Notes: a model not told the origin generated them from the sequence alone. A stretch of 64,000 bases of DNA from Erinaceus europaeus (GCF_950295315.1 NC_080177.1:76333786-76397785); one strand, 5' to 3'. Counted from the first letter of the stretch, positions 1-10,432 are shown. Made by a program: numbers and translations.

Positions 1-43
1 ATGTGAGCACTTAACCAGGTGCACCACCACCCGGCCCCTATCA
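1..43 (-). mobile_element. SINE-A2, head only (cut by window edge)
   Basis: The first bases are the reverse complement of the SINE-A2 head, ending in CACCACCCGGCCCC. The rest of the element lies outside the window. Confidence 0.75.
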
Positions 44-953
44 TCAGACTTTTTGTGCTCCTTTATTCTTCCTAGAATGCCTGGCCCATTGTTTTGTTCT
101 GTGAAATCTTTTGACCTTGAAGGTCTAGCTTCTATGTTAAAACGACTGACCCCATCAATACAAGGTTTTCTCCCAAATATATGTTTCAATCATTCCCTGG
201 TAATCATTCCCAATTGTCTCATATACTTCTGGCACAGTTCTAACACTGTACTTCAAGTGTTTGTTTATGTGTCTTCTTCCTCCCATATAATAGTAAGTTG
301 CCAAAGAAGCAGACTGTCTCTGGACATGAAATTCCCAGGACAGACTGTTCAGTAAGTAGATGCTGCATGAAGAAATGAACAGAACAGTCTCTACAGAGCC
401 TAACTTTCCTGTATACTGTTCTATGTACAACAGAGAGATTAGAAGATCAAAAATGGCAGTGTGAGAGCTGTGTCTCAATTCTTTCAATTCCATAATCTGT
501 GATAAAATAGGATTGAACATGGACTATTTTAATTAGTGTTTAACAGAACGGCATTTATTAATATCTCTGTAGAGGGTAGTGTGATCGTAGCAATTTTCAC
601 CTCGGGGTTTCTCATGAGGAAATCAGCTTTTGGAGAAGAAAAGTAATTTGGGGACAGGAGGTGTGTGGAGTGTATGTGTACTTTCACCAAGTTCTGTTAA
701 ACCAAAATAGTCAAGAACTGTTTCACATTTTGTCACCCCAAATAAGGGTTTATTTAATTCCTATTATGCTTGTGTGAACTTTCTTATATTGCTTTTTTCA
801 ACGGTGTATCTATCCCTAGTGACTGCGAAGAGAAGATCTCAGACTCACATAGCTTAAGCAAGCCCACAACAGAGAGCCTAGAAAAGTTTGTATGTTCCCA
901 ACTAATTTAGTCTTTCATTTTCCTTATAGTCTTGTCTTCAATATTTTAAACTA

Positions 954-1170
954 TTTTTTTATTTATTTACTAGGTAAATAACAGAGACACGGAGGATTTG
1001 AGAAGGGAAGGGAGAGAGAGAGGGAGAGAGCCAGAGAGACACCTGCAACACGGTTTCACCGATCCTGAAGCTGCTGCCCACCCTGCAGGTGGGGACTGGG
1101 GGCTTGAAACCGAGCCCTTGAGCATTCTAACGTGTGTACTCAACCAGGTGTGCCACTGCCCAGTCCTCAG
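954..1170 (-). mobile_element. SINE-A2, near full length
   Basis: Read on the minus strand: GG-rich tRNA-like head, B-box-like segment, CCACCTGCAGG core, CT-rich body and A/T-rich tail. It is diverged, with changes in the core, so it is an older copy. Confidence 0.8.
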
Positions 1171-2034
1171 TGTTGTTTTGTTTTTGAAGTAACCTTGGTT
1201 TATAAGACTACAAATATTTTAGGACTATGTTTTCACACCTTTTCAAAATACATTTCTATACTACACCCATAGGTGACATCATTTGTTTTTTGTTGTGGGT
1301 TTTTTTTCCCTAAAAATAAGACTACTCTGGTTTTTTCCAAATAGAATGTGAGTAACATGTGCACTCAACCAGGTGCCTTTAGAATTTCTACTGAGAAATA
1401 AGCTGAAAGTCTTAAGAGACATCCCTATAGATTGATCTTGTTTTTGTTTTTGCCTAGCTGCTTCCGTAATTTTTTCTTTGCCTTTTGATGATTGTCATTT
1501 TGATTATTATGTGCCTGTATGAGTTTAGGCATATATATGGGTTTTTTATTTATTTTGTTTTGTTTCAATTTTGCTTTGTAGTTCATAGGGATTCCTGAAC
1601 CTAGAAGTCTAAGGTCTTTTCACCAATTAGAGGAAACTCTAAACTAAATTTTCTTCAAATTTTCTTCGAAGAATTCTGTCTCTACCCCCCCCCCCAAAGA
1701 GAAAGAATTTTATCCCTATTTCTCCTTATTACCCTTTGTGCACTCTGTGATATAAATGTAGTTTTACTGATGGTGTCCCCTAACTCTCCCATCTTTGTTA
1801 TTTTTTTCTGCTTGTGGGGTTTCACTGATGTTTTCCTCTATCATCTCCTCCACCTCACCAATTTAATCCTTGATTTCTGTTTTCCTATTGGTGGACTTAT
1901 CTATTGAATTTGTTTTTCAAGTCCAGGTATGATGTTCTCTATAGTTCTGATTATAGCCCTTAAATTCCTAGTTAGTACTGTTGCAGAGTCATATGACTAG
2001 GTCTGGTGTTTGGGGTTTGAAAGAATTGTCATCA
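1171..2034. other. No gene seen; AT-rich DNA with a C11 tract
   Basis: I see no convincing exon. A run of 11 C lies at about 1685-1695. The segment 1440-2030 may be degraded L1-related sequence because it abuts an L1 ORF1 fragment, but no diagnostic motif is visible. Confidence 0.5.
1352..1377 (-). mobile_element. 26-bp SINE-A2 head fragment
   Basis: Only about 26 bp of the SINE-A2 tRNA-like head (reverse complement of GCACCTGGTTGAG..CACATGTTAC) is present, with no core or tail. A TAGAAT hexamer lies on both sides (1342-1347 and 1380-1385), possibly a short TSD. Confidence 0.45.
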
Positions 2035-2628
2035 GAAATGCAGAAGCAACAAATGACACCTGGAAGAAAACACTAATTATCTCAAGGTTATTAGAGAGCT
2101 GAAAGCTGAAGTAGCTGAGCTAAGAACACAACTAACTGAACAAGCTAAAACAGTATCAGACCAGGGTAACAAAACAGATGACCTCCAGAAAACAGTAGAG
2201 AGGAGAGATAATAGAATAAATGAGGCTGAAGACAGAATTAGCAAGATCAAGGACAAATTAGTGACAACTAAAAGAGAAGTAGATCTCAAAAAGAGATTAA
2301 GAGATTCTGAAAACAACAACAGAGACCTGTGGGATGACTTCAAAAGAAATAATATACGCATTATTGGCTTACTAGAGGAAGAAAGAAAGGGAGGGGAAGA
2401 AAGCATTCTTCAGGACATAATAGCCGAGAACTTCTCTAGTCTAGACAACATCAAAGACATAAAGATTCAAGAAGCCCAGAGGGTCCCAAACAGAATTAAC
2501 AGGCCTATCACAGCTAATGAAATTGAAACAGTTATCAAAAACCTTCCCAGGAATAAAAGTCCTAGACCAGATGGTTTTACAAATGAATTCTACAAAAACT
2601 TCAAAGAAGAACTAATATTTCTACTTTT
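2035..2628 (+). pseudogene. L1 fragment with ORF1 joined in frame to ORF2
   Basis: From about 2035 the plus strand encodes an L1 ORF1p-like coiled coil and then the RNA-binding-domain start (NNIRIIGL at roughly 2344-2370). This runs in frame to about 2500, where the reading becomes ORF2p reverse-transcriptase sequence: [16 protein letters not shown], then KSPRPDGF, the L1 RT 'KSPGPDGF' region with one substitution. The 3' third of ORF1, the inter-ORF region and the ORF2 endonuclease half are missing. The frame 2261-2821 is open across the junction but runs into an antisense SINE at 2629, so it is a dead fusion and not an active L1. Confidence 0.8.
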
Positions 2629-2959
2629 TTTTAACTCCAGGGTTATTGCTGGGCTCGGTGCCTGCACCATGAATCCACCACTCCTGGAGGCCATTTTTCC
2701 CCCTTTTTATTGCCCTAGTTGTTGCAGCCTCGTTGCAGTTATTATTGCCATTGTTGACGTTGCTTTGTTGTTGGATAGGACAGAGAGAAATGGAGAGAGA
2801 GAGAGGGGAAGACAGAGATAGACACCTGCAGACCCGCTTCACCGCCTGTGAAGCGACTCCCCTGCAGGTGGGGAGCCGGGGCTCGAACCGGGATCCCTAC
2901 GCCAGTCCCTGCGCTTTGTGCCACGTGCGCTTAACCCACTGTGCCACTGCGCAACTCCC
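2629..2959 (-). mobile_element. SINE-A1, full length with 3' stem-loop module, inside L1
   Basis: Complete SINE on the minus strand. It is flanked by the 15-bp TSD AATATTTCTACTTTT at 2614-2628 and 2960-2974. The 3' module (CCTCCAGG..CCTGGAGG type) is present. It splits the L1 ORF2 fragment. Confidence 0.92.
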
Positions 2960-2974
2960 AATATTTCTACTTTT

Positions 2975-3022
2975 AAAAGTCTTCCAGAAGACTGAAGACA
3001 CTGGAATACTCCCTTCCAGCAA
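2975..3022 (+). pseudogene. L1 ORF2 fragment continuing beyond the SINE
   Basis: Encodes LLKVFQKTEDTGILPSS, which follows the 'EELI' at the left edge of the SINE as in L1 ORF2p (usual LLKLFQ..EGTLPNSF). This confirms that 2035-3022 was one L1 fragment before the SINE inserted. Confidence 0.8.
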
Positions 3023-3039
3023 ATAAAACATTTTAAAAA

Positions 3040-3165
3040 GGTTTTCCAGGAGTGATGGATTCATTATGCAAGCACAAAGTCCCAGCAATAACCCTGACAG
3101 CAAAAATAAATAAATAGATGACAGATAGGTAGATAGATGATAGACAGACAGACAGTCAGTCAGCC
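3040..3165 (+). mobile_element. SINE-A 3' module fragment with tetranucleotide tail
   Basis: 3040-3100 matches the SINE 3' module (CCAGGAGTGATGGATTCAT.. then CAGCAATAACCCTG). It is followed by an A-rich tail and GATA/CAGA/CAGT-type repeats. The head and core are missing. Confidence 0.7.
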
Positions 3166-3583
3166 AAAGAGTCTGCTTAGCAGTATTGTTCATGCCCTGC
3201 ATTTGTTCCTTGACACTGTATTTAAAAAATTGTGTATATTACATATTTTATTTCCTGTTACAGATACATATATCAGACTAGTTTTATTCTGCAGAGAAAA
3301 CATTTCACTTGTACATCTGTGGCAACCCACTAGACATCAAAGTTCAACTTTTAGGAATATTATATAAAGTTGGTGTTCTGTCTTCAAGCTGTTGGATGTT
3401 GTAAAAAAAAGGAACAAAAAATGCCTCTACTGTGAATTTATAAGCAAAAGCAAAGGTGCTAAAATATTAATCAGAATGGGTAGGATAGCATTAATCTTAC
3501 TACTAGACTTATACTTCCCCTTTGGAAAATTTCTTCACAAAGATAGATTCACTTGGGGAAAGCTGTCTCCACTATGTTATTAG
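3166..3583. other. No feature recognised
   Basis: AT-rich DNA. The open frames here are short and resemble no protein I know. Confidence 0.4.
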
Positions 3584-3597
3584 AAATTCAGTAGCCA

Positions 3598-3636
3598 GGT
3601 CCGGTGGTAGCGCAGAGGGTTAAGCGCACATGGCGA
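3598..3636 (+). mobile_element. 39-bp SINE-A1 5' head flanked by a 14-bp TSD
   Basis: The inserted 39 bp match the first part of SINE-A1 (GGTGGTAGCGCAGAGGGTTAAGCGCACATGGCG) and stop near the anticodon-loop position of the tRNA-like fold. Both sides carry the perfect 14-bp repeat AAATTCAGTAGCCA (3584-3597 and 3637-3650). There is no core, B box or A-rich tail beyond one or two A. This looks like retroposition of a 5' 'half' of the SINE RNA. Confidence 0.8.
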
Positions 3637-3650
3637 AAATTCAGTAGCCA

Positions 3651-3886
3651 TCATTCTTGGTGGGAATGCAAACTGGAGCAGCCCTTGTGGAAATCAGTAG
3701 GAAACAAGTAGGTGTGGAAACATCTTGTGATTCAAAAACACCACTCCCTAAGCATATATTCAAAGGACATAAAAGCACAAAATATATGCATCCCTTCATT
3801 CATAGCTGCTCTATTCGCAATAGCCAAAATACGGGGTTAGCCTAAATGTTCAACAAGAGAAGGCTAGATAAAGAAATTGTGGGAAG
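3651..3886 (+). mobile_element. L1 ORF2 3' region, left part
   Basis: Contains degraded ORF2p C-terminal coding sequence: 'GGNANWS'-like start, '..IYSKDIKA..', 'HSCSIRNSQNT' corresponding to L1 'ALFAIAKTW'. It is interrupted by SINEs and resumes at 4610. Confidence 0.7.
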
Positions 3887-4255
3887 GGAAGGTGCAGTGG
3901 CACACTCAGTTAGGCACACATATTACCATGTGCAAGGACCCAGGTTCAAGCCCTTGCTTGCCACTTGCTGGGAGAAAGCTTCACAAGCAGCAGAGCAGGA
4001 CTGTGGGTATCTTCTCCAGGCCTCTCTCTCTCTCCCTCCCTTCCTTTTCAATTTTTCTCTGTCCTATCAAATAAATATAAAAAAGAGGGAAGAAAGAAAG
4101 GAAGGAAGGAAGGAAGGGATGGAGGGAGGGAGGGAGGAAAAGAGGAAGGGAAGAAAGAGGGAAAGAAATAGCCACTAGGAGCAGTGGATTCTTAGTGCCA
4201 CATCAAGTCCCAGTAATAACCCTGCTGGCAATAAAGAAAAATAAACTATAATATA
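3887..4255 (+). mobile_element. SINE-A2 with (GGAA)n expansion and 3' module
   Basis: Head (GTGGCACACTCAGTTAGGC), B-box region GGTTCAAGCCC and core, then a purine microsatellite (AAGG/GGAA/GGGA) at about 4085-4170 between the body and the 3' module (AGGAGCAGTGGATTC..CAGTAATAACCCTG). Confidence 0.85.
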
Positions 4256-4276
4256 ATTTTTTTTAGTTATGGGAAT

Positions 4277-4397
4277 GACTAGGGAGAAAGCCTAATGGTT
4301 ATGAAAATATATTCATGCCTGAGGGAATCAAGATTCCAGGTTCATTCCCCAGTATTACCATAAACCAGAGCTGGGCAGCTCTCTGGACAAAAAAAAG
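4277..4397 (+). mobile_element. SINE-B
   Basis: Has the 'CCTAATGGTTATG' head, 'CATGCCTGAGG', 'CCAGGTTCATTCCCC' (B-box-like) and 'AAACCAGAGCTGGGCAG', followed by an A-run. Confidence 0.8.
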
Positions 4398-4399
4398 GT

Positions 4400-4437
4400 A
4401 ATATATATATGTGTGTGTGTGTGTGTATATATATATT
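4400..4437. repeat. (TA)n(TG)n(TA)n microsatellite
   Basis: Alternating TA and TG dinucleotides directly after the SINE-B tail. Confidence 0.95.
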
Positions 4438-4454
4438 TAATAGAATTCGACTCT

Positions 4455-4596
4455 CTTAGGAGGAACTAGAGGGGATTGAATTGTTATGTGGAAAAACTGA
4501 GAAATGTTACACATATACAAACTACTATATTTTACTATTGACTGTAAACCATGAATCCCCCCAATAAAGAAAAAAATAAAGTAAAAAAAAAAAAAA
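4455..4596 (+). mobile_element. L1 3' end, severely 5'-truncated
   Basis: This is the L1 3' end type seen repeatedly here (..CAAACTACTATATTTTACTATTGACTG.., AATAAAG, poly-A). Imperfect TSD AGAATTC(G/T)ACTCT lies at 4442-4454 and 4597-4609. It inserted into the older L1. Confidence 0.85.
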
Positions 4597-4609
4597 AGAA
4601 TTCTACTCT

Positions 4610-4910
4610 GCAATTTAAAAAGATGATATTGTTTAATTTGGGACAAAATGATTGGAACTGAAGGTGACTGTGCTAAGTGAAATAAATAGCTGACAGACAA
4701 CTATCAAATGATTGAGCTTATATGTGAACTATAGATAACTAAAGTCAATTAGCTTGCAAAGAAATAGTAACGAACTATCTCTTAGACTTTGAGAGAATTA
4801 CAGTGGGTATCTGAGAAAAGGGGGTGGAGTGGCACAGGAACTTTGGTGGTGAAAGAGAAATTATGCAATTGTGTATGCCACTGTTTAGTCACTAATGTTA
4901 AAAAATATTA
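4610..4910 (+). mobile_element. L1 3' region, right part
   Basis: Continues the L1 interrupted at 3887: 'AATTTAAAAAGATGATATTG', 'GGACAAAATGATTGGAACTG', '..GCTAAGTGAAATAA', then 3' UTR. It ends in an old, degraded tail. Confidence 0.7.
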
Positions 4911-5369
4911 TTTTAACATTTTAGTAGGTTCATAGAGAGAAAGGCCAAGAAACAGTTAAAATACTTGATGTTAATATAGGACTGAAGTCTTGGGAGTCTA
5001 AAACTCATATTAAAGATTTGAAATACTTATTTCTCGCACATGTATAGTTTATCAAATTAGCAACTGTTTACTTTTAATAAAGCTTGAAGCTAATACTGAA
5101 AACTTTGTAGTTATGAATAATTTAAATTTGAATTTGCATATTTAATAATTTCTGTCTAAAAAACTAGTGGAATGCAATGTTAGGTTGGCTGTTTCTCTGA
5201 TTCTCATGTAAATTACCAGAATTAGTCTATTTGCATGTCACTTACCAGTGTTTATTTACTCACTAAATATTCTACTTTTTGGTATCAACCTTATAAGCTT
5301 TACTGGAGGAAAAAAAATTATAGTGATCTAATCCCTGTAGCTCCTTTGACATACTGGAATATGTTACTT
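4911..5369. other. No feature recognised
   Basis: AT-rich sequence without recognisable repeat or coding signal. Confidence 0.4.
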
Positions 5370-5600
5370 TTTTATCTTTTAATTGAGGGGTTAATGTGCA
5401 AACCGTTAATGGACCCTTAATGTGTACAGTTGTTGACACATGGCTACAATTTCTCATCTCACCATGACAAGTGTCTGCAAAACACTCATCCCCGAGCTAG
5501 GTCCTTTCTCACCATCACACACACACACACCCAGCCAGCACCATCTCTACCCTTCTTCCCCAGAGTCCTTTGCTTTGGTGCTGAAATTACTTTCTTTTTA
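5370..5600 (-). mobile_element. L1 3' end, old copy
   Basis: On the minus strand this matches L1 3' UTR organisation ('CCAAAGCAAAGGACTCTGGGG' type, then the 'TGTACA..' terminal part). A short CA run lies inside. It is strongly diverged. Confidence 0.6.
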
Positions 5601-5849
5601 ATCTAACAAAATCAAGGATTATTTAAGCAAAACATATAAACTCTCACCCAACTACATTATTGCAAATACTTATCTACTTTTATTGTTAGACACATTATAT
5701 TAGAAGCTGGATACATTTTTTTCTCAGTGTATTTGACATGTTTGTTTTATTTTTATATAATACCCCATCTAATTTAACCAAGATTCCTTTTCTCTAAAGG
5801 AAATGTCCCAAGGGCAGATGACAGGGACATAACAGAACTGCCTAAAGAT

Positions 5850-6394
5850 TGTGGAGCTCCAGGCAGAAATTACTAAAGTCATGAGCCCCTGGGAACATAC
5901 CTAAAACAGACTTCCTAGCTTCTCCCCACACAAAGACCCCTAATTTCATCTGCTCTATTCCTACCTTTGGGTTCCTGTTTATTAAACAGTTTGTCCTGCT
6001 TTTTATCTTCCTGCTTGTCAGCCAACAAGTTGCAGATACTACCATGACACCATCCTGACTTCCCTGGGCAGATGACCTCACCCGTGTGTCCCGGAACCTC
6101 ACCTCCCCAGAGCCCTACTCCACTAGGGAAAGATAGAAATAGGCTGGGGATATGGATTGATCTGTCAAGGTCCATGCCCAACAGAGAAGCAATAACAGAA
6201 GTCAGAACCCCCACCTTCTGTACCCCAAAAAGAATTTTGGTCTAGACTCTCAGAGGGGTAAAGAATAAGGAAGTTTCCAATGGAGACGATAGGACACGGA
6301 ACTCTGATGGTGGGAACTGTAACAGTATCCCTGTTATCTTACAATCTTGTTAATCATTACTAAATCACTAATGAAAATTAAAAAAAAAAAAAAA
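5850..6394 (+). mobile_element. Retroposon X copy, 5'-truncated
   Basis: Carries the X markers in order: 'AAGTCATGAGCCCCTGGGAACATACC', 'GCAGAT.CTACCATGA', 'GAGAAGCAATAACAGAAG', 'CACCTTCTGTACCCC', then the L1-like end 'CTTACAATCTTGTTAATCATTA' and an A-tail. No coding capacity. Confidence 0.8.
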
Positions 6395-6735
6395 GGCTGT
6401 GGGGCTCACGTTTAGACGGCAACAAGTGATCAAGTTAAGCCTGCGCTAGAATAGAAAGGCAACAACTTGTGCCCGCAAAGGGCTCAAGCCCATAGGTCAT
6501 CAGCAATCCATGCTTACTCAGGACCTCTAGGCCAAGACAGGAGATGAATTCACATGCATCAAATGGCTTTCATGACACAGGAGCCTCAACCTAACAACCC
6601 ACTCCATCCCCACCTCCACCCAACCCCCATCCAACCCCCATTCTTTCCAAGAAATATGTCCGAGCAAAGCATACTCTGGGCTCTGGGCTCATTCACTATT
6701 TCTTATAAAAACAGATATTTTAAAATATATATTTG
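6395..6735. other. No feature recognised
   Basis: Unassigned sequence with a C-rich stretch at about 6596-6645. No exon features. Confidence 0.4.
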
Positions 6736-6893
6736 TTTTATTTTAGTGAGAGAGAGAGAGAGACAGACAGAGACAGAAAGAGAGAGGGAGACCAGAGTGC
6801 TGCCCAGCTCTGGCTTATAGTAATGCAGCAGATGGGGCCTCAGAACCTCAGGCGGAAAAGTCTTTGTGCATAGCCATTATGCTATCTCCCCCA
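6736..6893 (-). mobile_element. SINE-B with GA-rich segment
   Basis: Reverse complement of the SINE-B head (ATTATGCTATCTCCCCC at the right end), 'CAGAACCTCAGGC' and 'CAGCTCTGGCTTATAGT'. An AGAGAC-rich stretch lies at the left. Confidence 0.75.
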
Positions 6894-7065
6894 CCCATGA
6901 ATAAATAGTTTGAAATCCCCACAGAAACTTTGCAGAATTAAAAGGCCAAGTTATGTCTTACTAGTCTAATTCACCTTAAACTGGCAATTCAACTTCATTA
7001 GGTTGACCTTCCTCTGATCTTTCTCAAGAGTTTGGTGTTGCAGCAGGACTTATATTTTATGGCTA

Positions 7066-7066
7066 A

Positions 7067-7100
<34 letters not shown>
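7066..7100. repeat. (CA)n microsatellite
   Basis: About 17 CA units without interruption. Confidence 0.97.
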
Positions 7101-7101
<1 letters not shown>

Positions 7102-7264
7102 ACATCTCCTTAAAAATGTGCACAAAATCATTCTCACAGCCCTGTATGTTAAAGGACATTCCACACTTAAATCTCCCCTCTGGTTCATTGGAAGTGTTGA
7201 AGTCAGGATCTACAGGGACAGTGGAGGAAGCAGATGCAGGTGAGCAAGCTAATGATAGAAGCCA

Positions 7265-7745
7265 TCATCAATGTGTTCATCCAGTAAACATCTTTGTTTT
7301 CTTACCCTGCACCTGGCTCCATGTTATATATTGAAGCTACAAAGATAGACAAGAGCATGAGAGGAAAATAATTGCTGAGTTGAATTCATGCCACAAGTCA
7401 CTCTTGCTCTCTGGGAGCAGGCAGACATGTCAACACTTAGTGTGACGGAATGTGGAGAGAGGAGACAGCCCTGCAAGACAGAAACATTACAGAAGTGCTC
7501 CAGACACAGAAGAGGAGGCAGAGTTTCACAAAATGACAACTGAGCCAACTCTTCTCAGACAGATGGGGGCTGATTTTAGGTGAACAAGAGCGGAAAGGGC
7601 ATCTGAAGCAGGAAGACAGTGTGCATTTGGGGAACCAGAGGTTGCCAGAATTAGAAATGCGGCAGGAGATGCAGGTTTCAAAAACAAGCAGAGGTCACCA
7701 AGAGCTTTGGATTCATTGCTGAGGATGCGTGTGGGTACAAGTCGA
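7265..7745 (+). mobile_element. Ancient L2 (LINE-2) relic
   Basis: The order of words follows the L2 3' region: 'CCAGTAAACATCTTTG', '..TGCACCTGGC', 'TACAAAGATAGACAAGA', 'GGGAACCAGAGG'-like and 'GAGCTTTGGATTCATTGCTGAGGA' (L2 '..GGACTTTATCCTGA'). Diverged, so assigned from pattern only. Confidence 0.5.
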
Positions 7746-7914
7746 GATAATCCCACAAACAACTTAAGTATGGAACTAGGGTGTAAAACCAGAAGTCTTT
7801 AATTTATGGATTGAAATCAAAAGTAGAATCCATTATACAGAGAGAACTTGTGAGTCAGAAGAGAGACTGAGACTAGTCCTTTGGAGCACCATCAGTTAAG
7901 AAGAAGGAATTTCT

Positions 7915-8614
7915 TTCTTTCTTTCTTTCTTTTTTCTTTCTTTCTTTATTTGTAAAAAGGAAACTGATAAAACCATAGGAAAAAAGGGGTACAACTCCAC
8001 ACAATTCCCACCACCAAAACTCTGTATCCCATCCCCTCCCCTGAAAGCTTTCTTATTCTTTAACCTTCTGGGAATATGGACCCAAGGTCACTGCGGGATG
8101 CAGAAGGTGGGGGGGGATCTGGCTTCTGTAATTGCTTCTCTGCTGAACATGGACGTTGGCAGGTCGATCCATACTCCCAGCCTGCCTCTCTCTTTCTTTA
8201 GTGGGGCGGAGTTCTGGGGAATCGGAGCTCCAGGACACATTGGTGGGGCTGTCTGTCCAGGGAAGTCTGGTTGGCATCATCTTTGTATCTGGAACCTGGT
8301 GGCTGAAAAGCGAATTAACATATAAAGCCAAACAAATCTACTCTCTTCCCTGATCCAGCTTTCTGGTCCTTTTTGCAGTCATGACATTATATCCCCAGAC
8401 AATAACTTGGATCCACCTGCATATCAGATTTCAGGCTCGGGGGGAAAAGAAAGAAAGGAAAACTAGTGTAGCCACAGGCCCTTTGGAATATAACTAAAAT
8501 ATGCCTACTAGCTATCCACAACATGGAGATCCCCCCCAACTCTTCATCTGCACTATTCCAGCCTTTAGGTTCATGATTAGTCAACAATTTGTTTGGCTTT
8601 ATATGTTAAGAAAC
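7915..8614 (-). mobile_element. Retroposon X with 5' inversion (twin-primed insertion)
   Basis: 7915-8337 is X on the minus strand, starting with T/CTTT-rich tail sequence. 8338-8614 is the upstream part of X but on the plus strand ('TACTCTCTTCCCTGATCCAGC..'). The two parts share about 23 bp around 'TTTGTTTGGCTTTATATGTTAA'. TSD AGGAATTTCT at 7905-7914 and 8615-8624 encloses both, so the inversion arose at insertion. Confidence 0.85.
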
Positions 8615-8624
8615 AGGAATTTCT

Positions 8625-9190
8625 AGCCCACCTGCATGTTACCTGTCAGGCTCAGACAGAAGTTACTAAAGTCATAAGCCCCTGGGAACATACCTAAAAC
8701 AGACTTCCTAGCTTCTCCCCACACAAAGACCCCTAATTTCATCTGCTCTGTTTATACCTTTGCATTTCTGTTTATTAAACAATTTGTCCTGCTTTATATC
8801 TTACCACCTTTCAGCCACCAAGTTGTAGGTGCTACTATGATTCCATCCTGCCCTCCCTGGGTAGACAATCTCACCAATGTGTCCTAGAACCTCACCTCTC
8901 CAGAGCCCCACCTAACTATGGAAAGATAGAAACGGGCTGGAGGTATGGATCCACTTCCCAATATAATGTCCAGCAGAAAAGCAATTAAAGAAGCCAGAAC
9001 TCTCACCTTCTGCACTGCAAAAAGAACTGTGTTCCATACTCACAGAGGGATAAAGAATAGGGAAGCTTCCAATGGAGGGGATGGGACTTAGAACTCTGGT
9101 GGTGGGAACTACATGAATTTGTACCACTGTTACCTTACAATCTTGTTAATCATTATTAAATCACTAATAAAAAAATTACATTAAAAAGAA
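8625..9190 (+). mobile_element. Retroposon X, older copy
   Basis: Begins at 'AGCCCACCTGCATGTTA' and runs through all downstream X markers to 'CTTACAATCTTGTTAATCATTATTAAATCACTAATAAAA'-type L1-like end and A-rich tail. More diverged than its neighbour. Confidence 0.8.
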
Positions 9191-9339
9191 GCAGAAAAGG
9201 ACATAGAAGGATTTTTAATGGGTATCCAGAAAGTAAGAGGAAAACCAGAAATGAGGAATAAAATACAAAGAGGAGTTTATAAAAGAAATCTATAACAACA
9301 CAGCAAAGAGGTCAAGTAAGATGAAGACTATGAGTTCAA

Positions 9340-9960
9340 TGGAGCTAAGTAAATGCAAATTAAAACCACACTGAGATTCCACCTCAAGCTAGTGAGAAAG
9401 GCCTACAGCAACAAAATATAGAATGGTAACTGTGGTCTAGAATGTAAAGAAAGAGAAGCTGTTACATTCCTAGTAGAATACAAACCCGTGCAGCCAAAAC
9501 AGTATGGTGAAGACTTCAGTAAAAGTGGAAATAACTTAGCTAGCAATACCCTGCTTGAGCATTTATCCAAAAGACATAAAAACATTAATCCAAAAGGACA
9601 TATGCACCCCTATGTTCATAGCTGCATTATTCACAATAGCCAAAATATGAGCGTAACCTGAATGTCCATCGAGAGATAACTGGATAAAGAAGTTATGGGA
9701 CACGAACTCAGTGTAGTCTTACTCAGCAAGTAAAAAAGGTTGATATTGTGTCATTAGAGACAATATGGGTGGAACTGGAGGAGTTTACACTTAGTGAAGT
9801 GAGTATGGAAGTACAAGACTACTGAATGGCTTCACTCTTGTGTGCAGTATAGAGACTTGTGTGCAGTATAGAGAACTGAAACTCAGGGACTTACACCAAC
9901 CAAAAAAGGAGTCCAGCTGTCTCTAAGACCTTGGGAGAACTCTGGAGATTATCCTTGGGG
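9340..9960 (+). mobile_element. L1 3' portion (ORF2 end and 3' UTR)
   Basis: Contains 'GAGATTCCACCTCA', 'CATTTATCCAAAAGACATAAAAAC', 'CATAGCTGCATTATTCACAATAGCC' and 'GGGTGGAACTGGAGG', the L1 ORF2 3' landmarks, with many stops. A 20-bp direct duplication (CTTGTGTGCAGTATAGAGA) occurs at about 9838-9876. Confidence 0.8.
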
Positions 9961-10257
9961 CTGGGGCACTGAGAGGAGGCTCAATGATAGCGGCCTTGTC
10001 ATGAATGAGGCCTCATGTCCAACCCCAGCACTGTGCATGCTAGAGCAAGTGCTCTGCTCAGTCTCTCCCGCCCCCACCCCCAAAGCCAAGGTGGTGGTGC
10101 AGTGAATGAGGTGTTAAGACTCTCAGACATGAGGTTCTGAGTCTGATCCTCAGCATCATATTGTCAAAGTGATGCTCTGGCTCGCTCTCTCTATCTATCT
10201 ATCTCTATGTTATGCTATATTATGTCATGTCATGTCACATCATGTCATATCATGTTA
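9961..10257 (+). mobile_element. SINE-C-like pair with ATGTC/TATC simple repeats
   Basis: Two tRNA-SINE-like pieces ('GGCACTGAGAGGAGGCTCAATGATAGC' and 'AAGGTGGTGGTGCAGTGAATGAGGTGTTAAGACTC'; B-box-like 'GAGTCTGATCCTC') are followed by TATC and ATGTC repeats at about 10190-10257. Confidence 0.5.
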
Positions 10258-10432
10258 TAATGTGCAAGGACCCATGTTTGAGCCCCCGGTCCCCACCTGC
10301 AGGGGGAAAGCTTTGTGAGCAGTGAGGCAATGTTGCAGCTGTCTCTCTGTTTCTGTCCCTTTCTTATCACCCCCTTCCCACTCCGTTTCTGGCTGTCTTT
10401 ATCCAATAAATAAAGATAATTTTAAAAATTCT
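10258..10432 (+). mobile_element. SINE-A2 lacking the head
   Basis: Starts inside the tRNA-like part at 'AATGTGCAAGGACCCATG', then 'CCCCACCTGCAGGGGGAAAGC', CT-rich body and 'CCAATAAATAAAGATAA' tail. Confidence 0.8.
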
